20,306 nucleotides of DNA from NCBI GenBank assembly GCA_903922535.1, contig CAIXUF010000337.1, positions 1-20,306 on the forward strand, in the 5' to 3' direction. This DNA comes from Candidatus Hydrogenedentota bacterium. GTDB taxonomy: Bacteria; Hydrogenedentota; Hydrogenedentia; Hydrogenedentiales; CAITNO01. Every line of letters starts with the position of its first letter. The first letter of the stretch is position 1. Below are positions 1 through 6,561 of this stretch, in pieces. The notes below the pieces were generated by a model. It had not been told where the DNA came from and ran no database searches. It was given only the letters and a program-made list of their open reading frames with translations. The translations under genes were made by a program, and so were the position numbers.

Positions 1-117
1 CAGGGCCTGGATGCGGGAATTGGTGTTTTCGAGCTGATCCACCGCGGCCGAGAGTTCATCCTCGACGGACGCGAATTCCTCGGAGCGGATGATGGAGATT
101 TTGTCTTTGCGGGACAT
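1..117 (-). CDS. Partial CDS, N-terminus of a coiled-coil-like protein (unrecognised)
   Basis: The start codon is the ATG at 117-115, and 39 codons are open to the left edge with no stop. The translation begins MSRKDKISIIRSEEF and continues into a heptad-like, charged and Leu/Val-rich stretch (VEDELSAAVDQLENTN), which suggests an alpha-helical coiled coil. There is no signal peptide or membrane segment in the visible part. An AGAGG ribosome-binding site lies about 8 nt upstream, and a good promoter candidate lies at 167-195, so the gene is probably transcribed separately from the URO-D gene 125 bp upstream. I do not recognise the family from 39 residues; the rest lies outside the window. Confidence 0.6.
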   Translation of the reverse strand, partial: MSRKDKISIIRSEEFASVEDELSAAVDQLENTNSRIQAL

Positions 118-166
118 GGATACAACCTCTGGACAGATGAATTATGGGTTACTTTGGCGAAAGGAA

Positions 167-195
167 ATAATACCACGCGGGAGGGGGATCGGCAA
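167..195 (-). promoter_or_regulatory. Sigma70-like promoter for the partial left-edge gene
   Basis: On the minus strand TTGCCG (195-190) is followed after 17 bp by TATTAT (172-167). TGG lies directly before the hexamer, so this is an extended -10. The predicted transcript would start near 160 and give a leader of roughly 43 nt before the ATG at 117. It is the only AT-rich spot in the 125-bp gap. Assigned from sequence pattern only. Confidence 0.5.
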
Positions 196-242
196 AGCCG
201 AAGGGCAACGCGGAGACGAAAAGCGCGGGGGGCGTGAATTCG

Positions 243-1250
243 TTACAAATTGCGGGCGAAGTCGCGCATGGCGCGCAGATTGTCCAGGGGGGTGTCGCGC
301 ACCACCTCGCAGCCGGCGCTGACGATGTAGCGGTCGCCGCAGGCGGCATGGCAGTCGGCGAGCGCGGCGCGGATGCTGTCGGGCGTGCCCCCGCGCAAAG
401 CGGAGACGGGATCAATGTTGCCGAGCAGCACCTGGCCCGGTCCCATCGCGGCGCGGGCATCGGCCATGTTCACCATGTGGTCCAAATCCACGATTTCGCA
501 GCCGAGCCGGCCCATGCCCGCAAGAATGGGCGCAGTGTTGCCGCAGATATGCAGGCGGGCCATGCCGCCTGCCGCGTGGATGCCGTCCACGAGCTGCTTC
601 TCGTACTGCCAAACGAATTCGTCATACACCATCGGGCCGACCAGCGACGCGGCGGCGTCGCCGACGCCGATGATGTGCGCGCCGGCCTCAATCTGCGCCC
701 TGGCGAAAGCCAATCCCGTTTCGACGGCGAAGGCCATGAGGTCGCGCACGAACTCGGGTTCCTCGAAGAAGTCCATCATGACATGGTTGATGCCGCGCAG
801 GTCGGCCGCCAGCGCGATGGGGCCCTCGACCCAACCCTCAATGAGTTTCTCCCCCCCGATTCTCTCGAGGAACAGCGCTGCGGCGCTAACACGGTCCGTC
901 ATGCGTCCCCCGCCCAGCGGGTCGGGCTGTTTCAACCCGGCGAGCGCGGCCTTGTCGGCCAGCAATGCGTTGCCCTCATCCAGCGCGGGGGGCTGATCGT
1001 CAAACCACACGACCGTTGCGCCGCAGTCGGCCGACTCGCGGGCGGGGTCGGAGATGCAGGAAACGAAATCGAAGTCGTAGTCCTCGGCCACGCGCATCTG
1101 CCCCTCGACGAGCAGGCGGCAATCTGCGGCGTATTTGCCGTAGGGCACGCCGATGTGGTCCGCCGCGAACATCATGGTGATGGGCATGAAGGGGATCGCA
1201 TCAAGCGGTTTACCGTCGATGCAGGCGCGAATGCGTTCATAGCCGTTCAT
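243..1250 (-). CDS. URO-D superfamily protein, MtaA/CmuA-type methyltransferase-like
   Basis: A 335-residue protein of the uroporphyrinogen decarboxylase superfamily. It has the typical opening (MNGYERIRACIDGKPLD), a (beta/alpha)8-like pattern, and a late H-I-C-G-N motif (His234, Cys236) followed by Cys314 in SAGCEV. This H-x-C...C set matches the zinc ligands of MtaA/MtbA-type corrinoid:thiol methyltransferases and is not expected in true HemE. It is therefore more likely to act in methyl transfer from a methylated corrinoid than in haem synthesis; the acceptor is unknown. The open frame runs upstream to 1568, but that part overlaps the neighbouring membrane-protein gene. The ATG at 1250 has GGAGA about 9 nt upstream and gives the normal family length. 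MtaB lies about 9 kb away on the same strand and could be a functional partner, which is inference. Confidence 0.85.
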   Translation of the reverse strand: MNGYERIRACIDGKPLDAIPFMPITMMFAADHIGVPYGKYAADCRLLVEGQMRVAEDYDFDFVSCISDPARESADCGATVVWFDDQPPALDEGNALLADKAALAGLKQPDPLGGGRMTDRVSAAALFLERIGGEKLIEGWVEGPIALAADLRGINHVMMDFFEEPEFVRDLMAFAVETGLAFARAQIEAGAHIIGVGDAAASLVGPMVYDEFVWQYEKQLVDGIHAAGGMARLHICGNTAPILAGMGRLGCEIVDLDHMVNMADARAAMGPGQVLLGNIDPVSALRGGTPDSIRAALADCHAACGDRYIVSAGCEVVRDTPLDNLRAMRDFARNL

Positions 1251-1299
1251 GGGCGTGGTCTCCAATGCCGGGGTGAGGCCCGGAGGGCCGCTTCGGAAA

Positions 1300-1328
1300 A
1301 GTATCGTTTCGCGGCGCTGCCGAGTCAA
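1300..1328 (-). promoter_or_regulatory. Conserved TTGACT-N17-GATACT promoter-like element before the URO-D gene
   Basis: Minus strand: TTGACT at 1328-1323, a 17-bp spacer, then GATACT at 1305-1300. The TGA stop codon of the upstream membrane-protein gene (1327-1325) is embedded in the -35 hexamer. The predicted leader to the ATG at 1250 is about 45 nt. The same element occurs after the stop codons of the other two paralogues (3923-3950 and 6534-6561). GCCGC/GCGGC arms (1287-1291 and 1311-1315) flank the GATACTTTTCC core, so a hairpin is possible. Confidence 0.5.
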
Positions 1329-3718
1329 GCGCCGTCCGCCGGGCATGCCGCCGGGCGCCGTCTCCTGCGAAGATCCCACACACCGGCAAGGACAAGCGCC
1401 GCCCAGGCCGCCGCCGCAATGCAGCAGCCCAGGTAGAAATCCCCGGGCCGGTACCATACCCGGATCTCGTGGTCCCCGGGACCGACGCAGACGCCGACAA
1501 AGTCGTAATTGACCCGGCGCACCTCCACCGGCTGGCCGTGGTCCGTGGCCCGCCAGTCGGGATGCCACGCCTGCGAGATCAGAACGACCCCGCCTTTCTC
1601 GCTCTTGAACCGGGTGGTCAGGTCACTCGCCGATTCCCGCTCGAAAGGCAGCGGCCGAAACGCGTCCCCGCCCTGAAAGGGCCGGTCCTCCACGAGACAC
1701 CCCGCCCTCGGGTCCATGGCGCACAGTGCGTCAAGCATGGCCGTGCCCTGGGGGGGGACGTCAGCGCCGGGCACGATGCAGACGCGGGGCAGCGCCGAAT
1801 CGCGCCGGTAGACTTTGCCGCGCGGACTGCCGGGAATTTCGACCGCCTTCAGCCCCTCCACGCCGGAACCGGGTCGGACAACCACAAAATAGTCCACGTT
1901 CATCAAATCCAAAATGACCGGGTGCGCAATATCCTCCGGCACATGCTCCTGGAGCAGGGTCGTCTCGGACATGTCCCATTTCCAGATGGCCCTGTAGAGA
2001 TCAAAATAGCGGCCCGAAATGCCGGGGTGGTATCCGGAGATAATTTCAAGACCATACTTTGCCGCGCAAGTCTGGCTGATTACCCTGTCCGACGCCAGCA
2101 GCCTGGATTCCCCGCGGTGTCCCTGTTCCGAAAGATACTGCGCAACCGGTGCCCCCGGAAGGACGACCTCCGGCCGGACAGTCACCATATGATCCTGCCA
2201 GACGACAAACAGATCGCCGCAGACAAGCAGAAGAACCGCCGTTTTCCAAAGTCTGTCGGAGACAACTCCGCCCGTCCACAGGGCGGTGACCGGCACGAAG
2301 AGCGCCATGATAACGACGGGAAGCCACATGCGCGCTGTCGGCACGTCCTCAATCCCCGGCAGGAAGAACGCGCCGGCAATCACCGCCGCGAGCAGCACGC
2401 CCGACACGGAAAGCACGTCCCGTTTCCGTGCCGACGCCCCTTCCGACACAAACAATCCAACCAGCGGGGCCGCCATGAAGGCTGCGTAGAAAAAGAACCT
2501 TCCCGGACACCGGAACAATGCAAGACCGGGGACTGTGCGCGTGGCCAGCCAGAAGAGCGGACCGTGGTTTCCCAAACCCAGGGTGAAGGCGAGAACCATG
2601 AGGACAACCATGATTATGACAACCGGACGGTTCTTCCGCGATTCAAAGCACGCCGGCAACAGCAGGGCCAGCGGAATCAGGCCCACATAGATTGTCTTCT
2701 CCCAAAAGCAGTAGGCCAGAGGGTTCAGCCCCTTGCTGAACTCCCATTCCACCGGCGGGGGGGTTCCGTAGAAGGGCCAGACGAGATGGAGCAGATCGGC
2801 ATAATCCGGGCTGAATGAGCTGGAAAATGCGTAGTCCGTGCCGCGGGCACGGGCGGTGAGCAGCAAGGTTTGAGAAACAATGGGAAGCCACCAGGGGGCG
2901 GCAAAAACAAGAAAGGACAGCGCCCCGGCCGCAAAGGCAACCGCGGATCGGAGTGTGGCGCCCCACCCTCTCTGGAAGATTCCGGCCAGCAGCCACGGCA
3001 GGGCGTAGGCGCTGATGAAAAGGAAGTGGTAATACATGATCTGAATGCTGCCGCAGGTGGAGACAAGCGCCAGGGTTGCCCCCAGCAGGCCGGCCCGAAA
3101 GATCGAGGGCCGGTGCAGCACCCCGTCGGTGGCCAGCATAATCCAGGGTAGGCACATGACTGTCGCAAGCACTTCCAGGTGTCCCGCGAACAGGTGCCCC
3201 GCCATCTTTCCCCCAAGCGCAAAGATAACCGCGGCAAGCATTGCACCGTACGCATCACATCCTTTTCCCCGCGCGAAGAAAAACATGCCAAAAGCGCCCG
3301 CTGTCGCATAGAACCACAGGAAGTACCCGAACAGGGCCGTCGAGGGTATTATCCAAAAGAGCCATTGAGGCGGGTTAAGCAGCGCCGGAAGCGAGTCCCC
3401 GACGATGGATTTTCCGCAGAACACCGTCGGGTCCCACAGCGGAAACCGTCCCCAGTCCGAAAAACTGCGCCACTGCGCGAATCTGTATTCGCTGTGGGCC
3501 AGGACGATGTCCGTCGAATTGAGCATCTTGCCGGGATGAAACAGCACCTGATGGAAGAACACAACCGTGATGCAGGCAAGAAGGAAGAGGCAAAGGACCG
3601 TGCTCCAACGCGAATGAGAGAAACCAATCTCAGCTTGAATTCCCGCCGCGCCGTCGGGAACCAGCGTCGCCCGGCTCTTCTCTGACCCGCTGAACACACC
3701 ACAATTCGTCTCGTCCAT
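1325..3718 (-). CDS. YfhO-like GT-C multi-pass membrane protein, paralogue 1
   Basis: A 797-residue protein with many hydrophobic segments over roughly the first 530 residues, then a soluble domain and a last membrane segment near the C-terminus ending in an Arg-rich tail. After the first membrane helix comes a loop with Asp70 (NSTDIV) and then GRFPLWDPTVFCGKS, close to the G-x-x-PLWNP...G pattern of YfhO/GT-C membrane glycosyltransferases. The end (AWHPDWRATDHGQPVEVRR, then GPGDHEIRVWYRP) fits the YfhO C-terminal beta domain. It probably uses a lipid-linked sugar outside the cytoplasm; substrate unknown. I chose the ATG at 3718, not 3775, because the protein then aligns residue for residue with paralogue 2 from its start, and AGGGG lies 6-7 nt upstream. 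Its first 37 residues are soluble. The stop lies inside the -35 element of the next gene. Confidence 0.85.
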   Translation of the reverse strand: MDETNCGVFSGSEKSRATLVPDGAAGIQAEIGFSHSRWSTVLCLFLLACITVVFFHQVLFHPGKMLNSTDIVLAHSEYRFAQWRSFSDWGRFPLWDPTVFCGKSIVGDSLPALLNPPQWLFWIIPSTALFGYFLWFYATAGAFGMFFFARGKGCDAYGAMLAAVIFALGGKMAGHLFAGHLEVLATVMCLPWIMLATDGVLHRPSIFRAGLLGATLALVSTCGSIQIMYYHFLFISAYALPWLLAGIFQRGWGATLRSAVAFAAGALSFLVFAAPWWLPIVSQTLLLTARARGTDYAFSSSFSPDYADLLHLVWPFYGTPPPVEWEFSKGLNPLAYCFWEKTIYVGLIPLALLLPACFESRKNRPVVIIMVVLMVLAFTLGLGNHGPLFWLATRTVPGLALFRCPGRFFFYAAFMAAPLVGLFVSEGASARKRDVLSVSGVLLAAVIAGAFFLPGIEDVPTARMWLPVVIMALFVPVTALWTGGVVSDRLWKTAVLLLVCGDLFVVWQDHMVTVRPEVVLPGAPVAQYLSEQGHRGESRLLASDRVISQTCAAKYGLEIISGYHPGISGRYFDLYRAIWKWDMSETTLLQEHVPEDIAHPVILDLMNVDYFVVVRPGSGVEGLKAVEIPGSPRGKVYRRDSALPRVCIVPGADVPPQGTAMLDALCAMDPRAGCLVEDRPFQGGDAFRPLPFERESASDLTTRFKSEKGGVVLISQAWHPDWRATDHGQPVEVRRVNYDFVGVCVGPGDHEIRVWYRPGDFYLGCCIAAAAWAALVLAGVWDLRRRRRPAACPADGA

Positions 3719-3946
3719 TGCATGCCCCTGGCAAAAGTTCCAAACCCTGTTTTTCCTTTCCATGAAACTGCCCATGGAAGCTCATCCGCCTCACCGCACG
3801 TCTCGGAAATCTTGTCCGCGCCGACACGTCCGCCGGATGGCTGGAACAGTTCTGGCGGATATCCGTGCCAGCCCGTACCGTGGGTCTTGGAACCTGCACA
3901 GCCGGAACGGGCCCGAAGGAAAAGTATCCCCTGGGACGCGGCGGAG
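3719..3946 (-). repeat. Duplicated leader upstream of paralogue 1
   Basis: This 228-bp noncoding stretch is a diverged copy of 6332-6557. From its promoter end it holds the GATACTTTTCC core, a CGGATATCCG palindrome (3856-3865), an imperfect stem formed by CGCCGGA (3831-3837) and TCTGGCG (3851-3857), the identical 24-nt block at 3811-3834, and the AGGGG ribosome-binding site. If the promoter at 3923-3950 is used, the leader RNA is about 200 nt, unusually long for this compact region. Confidence 0.7.
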
Positions 3947-3950
3947 TCAA
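3923..3950 (-). promoter_or_regulatory. Conserved TTGACT-N16-GATACT promoter-like element before paralogue 1
   Basis: Minus strand: TTGACT at 3950-3945, a 16-bp spacer, and GATACT at 3928-3923, followed by TTTCC. The TGA stop of paralogue 2 (3949-3947) lies within the -35 hexamer. It is the second of three matching elements in the array. Confidence 0.5.
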
Positions 3951-6331
3951 GCATCACCCGCAAGGCGCCGTCGCCTGCGAACGGCCCACGCACCGGCGAC
4001 GGCAAGCATCGTCCACGCCGCCGCCGCAATATAGCAGCCCAGATAGAAGTCCCAGGGCCGGTACCAAACCCGAATCTCGTGGTCGCCCGGACCGACACAG
4101 ACGCCCACAAAGTTGTAGTTGACCCGGCGCACTTCCACCGGCTGGCCGTGGTCCGTGGCCCGCCAATCGGGGTGCCATGCCTGCGAGACCAAGACCACTC
4201 CGCCTTTCTCCGTCTGGAACCGCGCGGTCAGGTCACTCGCCGATTGCCGCTCGAAAGGCAGGGGCCTGAATGCTTCCCCACCGGCAAAAGGCCGGTCCTC
4301 CACGAGACACCCCGCCCTCGGGTCCATCACGGACAGCGCGTCAAGCATGGCCGTGCCCTGGGGGGGGACATCGGCGCCGGGTACAAGGCACACGCGGGGC
4401 AGCGCCGAATCGCGCCGGTAGATTTTGACAACCGGTTTCCGGGGCGCTTCGGCCGCTTCCCCGCCTTTCGGTTCGGGATCGTCCGGGAATTCAACGAAAT
4501 AGTCCACATTCATGAGATCAAGGATGACAGGGTGGGCAATGTCACGGGATCGGTGGTTCTGGAGCCGGGTGGTTAGAGATCGATCCGATTCCCAGATGGC
4601 CTTGTATAGATCAAGATACCGGCCGGAAATACCGGGGTGGTACCCGGCGACTATTTCAAGACCATGTTTTGCCGCGAGAGTTTGGCTGACAATCACATCC
4701 GGAGCCAGAATCCTGAATTCCCTGCTGCCTTTCTGTTCCGCAAGGTGTTCCGTGACCGGCTCGTTCTTGATAAACTCTTCCACCTCGGTAACCACAATAT
4801 GGTCCTGCCAGATGACAAACAGGTCGCAGCAGACAAGCAGCAGTATTGCCGTTTTCCAAAACCCGTCCGAAATGACCGCGCACACCCACAGGCCTGTGAG
4901 CGGCACAAAAAGCGCCAGGAGAACGACGGGAAACCATAGGCGGTCTGTCAGGCCGTCCTCCATCCACGGCAACAGCAGCGTACCGGCGCTCACTGCCGCC
5001 AGCAACACACCCGACACGGCAAGCACAAGCCCCTTCTTCGCGGCAGCCCTCCCCTCCGACACAAATAACCCGACGAGCAGCGCCGCCAGGAAAGCGGTGT
5101 AAAAGAAGATTCTGCCCGGACACCGGAACATTCCAAATCCGGGAAGAACACGCGTGGCCAGCCAGAAGAGCGGGCCGCGGCTTCCCAAACCCAGGGCAAA
5201 GGTGGCAACCATCAGAACAACGGCGATTACCGCGACAGGATGGTTCTTTCGCGGCCGCAAACACGCCGGCACCAGCAAAGCTAGCGGAATCAGGCCGATA
5301 TAGATTGTCCTCTCCCAAAAGCAGAGATCGTCCATGCTCAAGCCGACGCCAAATTCCGGTGATACCGGCCGGTGGGTTCCGTGGAACGGCCACACAAGAT
5401 GAAGCAGGTCCGCATAATGCGGGCTGAATGAGGCGGCAAACGCATAGTCAGTCCCCTGTGCCCGGGCCGAAAGTTGCAGGGTTTGCGTAACGATCGGAAG
5501 CCACCAGGGGGCCGCGAAAACGAGAAAGGACGATGCCCCGGCCGCAAAGGCAAGCGCGGAACGCAGGGTGGCGCCCCGGCCCCGCGAACGGAATCCAACC
5601 GTCAGCCACAACAGCGCATAGGCGCCGACAAAAAGGAAATGCCCGTAAACTATCTGAATGCTGCCGCAAGTGGACGCCAGGGCAAGGGTGGCGCCCAGCA
5701 AGCCGGCCCGAAAGAATGTGGGCCGGCGCAGTGCCCCGTCGGCGGCCAGCATGATCCAAGGGAGGCACAGGACCGTGGCAAGCACCTCCACGTGGCCCGC
5801 GTACAGGTGTCCGGCCAGTTTTCCCCCAAGCGCAAAGACAAGCGCGGCAAGCATTGCGCCGTGCGCATCACATCCATTTCTCCTGGCAAAGAGAAACATG
5901 CCAAAAGCGCCCACCATGGCGTAAAACCACAGGAAGTACCCGAACAGGGCAGGCGACGGCAGTATCCAAAAGAGCCATTGAGGCACGTTGAGCACCGCCG
6001 GAAGCGAGTCCCCGACGATGGATTTTCCGCAGAATATGGTCGGATCCCATAACGGAAAACGGCCCCAATCCAAGAAACTCCGCCATTGCGCGAATCTGTA
6101 TTCGCTGTGGGCGGTGATAATGTCCGAAGAGCCAAGCATCTCGCCAGGATGAAACAGAACTTGATGGAAGAACACAACCGTGACGGCGGCAAGAAGCAGA
6201 AGGCAAAGAAGCGTGCTCCAGCGCGAACAAAAGAGTCCAATCTCAAACTGTGTCTTCGCCGCACCATGCGAGGGTAACGCCGCTCGGGTCTTCTCCGATG
6301 CGCCGAACACACGACGGCTCTTATTGCCCAT
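3947..6331 (-). CDS. YfhO-like GT-C multi-pass membrane protein, paralogue 2
   Basis: A 794-residue integral membrane protein, collinear with paralogue 1 from its first residue. Same layout: about 37 soluble residues, a first membrane helix (about 38-55), a loop with Asp70 (GSSDII) and HSEYRFAQW, then GRFPLWDPTIFCGKS, a long run of hydrophobic helices, a soluble domain from about 530, the AWHPDWRATDHGQPVEVRR block, and a final helix with an Arg-rich tail. The expected role is glycosyl transfer or a related step on the outer face of the membrane; donor and acceptor cannot be read from sequence. The ATG at 6331 is preceded by AAAGGG. The segment encoding about residues 580-650 differs strongly from paralogues 1 and 3 (for example DRSLTTRLQNHRSRD and an acidic/proline-rich stretch), which may mark a different acceptor or simple drift. 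Confidence 0.85.
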   Translation of the reverse strand: MGNKSRRVFGASEKTRAALPSHGAAKTQFEIGLFCSRWSTLLCLLLLAAVTVVFFHQVLFHPGEMLGSSDIITAHSEYRFAQWRSFLDWGRFPLWDPTIFCGKSIVGDSLPAVLNVPQWLFWILPSPALFGYFLWFYAMVGAFGMFLFARRNGCDAHGAMLAALVFALGGKLAGHLYAGHVEVLATVLCLPWIMLAADGALRRPTFFRAGLLGATLALASTCGSIQIVYGHFLFVGAYALLWLTVGFRSRGRGATLRSALAFAAGASSFLVFAAPWWLPIVTQTLQLSARAQGTDYAFAASFSPHYADLLHLVWPFHGTHRPVSPEFGVGLSMDDLCFWERTIYIGLIPLALLVPACLRPRKNHPVAVIAVVLMVATFALGLGSRGPLFWLATRVLPGFGMFRCPGRIFFYTAFLAALLVGLFVSEGRAAAKKGLVLAVSGVLLAAVSAGTLLLPWMEDGLTDRLWFPVVLLALFVPLTGLWVCAVISDGFWKTAILLLVCCDLFVIWQDHIVVTEVEEFIKNEPVTEHLAEQKGSREFRILAPDVIVSQTLAAKHGLEIVAGYHPGISGRYLDLYKAIWESDRSLTTRLQNHRSRDIAHPVILDLMNVDYFVEFPDDPEPKGGEAAEAPRKPVVKIYRRDSALPRVCLVPGADVPPQGTAMLDALSVMDPRAGCLVEDRPFAGGEAFRPLPFERQSASDLTARFQTEKGGVVLVSQAWHPDWRATDHGQPVEVRRVNYNFVGVCVGPGDHEIRVWYRPWDFYLGCYIAAAAWTMLAVAGAWAVRRRRRLAGDA

Positions 6332-6557
6332 GGGATGCCCTTTGCGAAGTCCCGAACCCGGTCTTATCCTTTATGAAACTACCTATTAACCTGACCCACC
6401 GCGCCGTGCGTCCCGGAATTCTTGTCCGCGCCGACACGTCCGCCAGTTGGCTCGAACAGCGCTGGCGGATATCCGCACCCGCCCGTACTGTGGGTCCAAG
6501 AACCTGCGCGGCTGGAGCAGGCACCGAAGGAAAAGTATCCCTTCGGATGCGGCGGAG
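6332..6557 (-). repeat. Duplicated leader upstream of paralogue 2
   Basis: This 226-bp noncoding stretch is homologous to 3719-3946. It carries a perfect 12-bp palindrome GCGGATATCCGC (6465-6476), arms CGCCAG (6441-6446) and CTGGCG (6462-6467) that can form a 6-bp stem, and a 7-bp inverted repeat CCGAAGG/CCTTCGG enclosing the -10-like GATACTTTT. The 24-nt block at 6421-6444 is identical to 3811-3834. An open frame through both leaders encodes similar peptides but has no convincing start signal, so I do not call a gene. Confidence 0.7.
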
Positions 6558-6561
6558 TCAA
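6534..6561 (-). promoter_or_regulatory. Conserved TTGACT-N16-GATACT promoter-like element before paralogue 2
   Basis: Minus strand: TTGACT at 6561-6556, a 16-bp spacer, then GATACT at 6539-6534. The TGA stop of paralogue 3 (6560-6558) overlaps the -35 hexamer, exactly as in the other two elements. Confidence 0.5.

Noticed and set aside
1251..1568. N-terminal extension of the URO-D frame
   Set aside because: It overlaps the conserved 3' end of paralogue 1, is Arg/Gly/Pro-rich, and the ATG at 1250 has its own ribosome-binding site and the family N-terminus.
6321..6524. Small open frame in the leader, similar to one at 3630-3950
   Set aside because: The similarity is explained by duplication of the leader DNA. 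Neither has a ribosome-binding site, and both run into the next gene's start.
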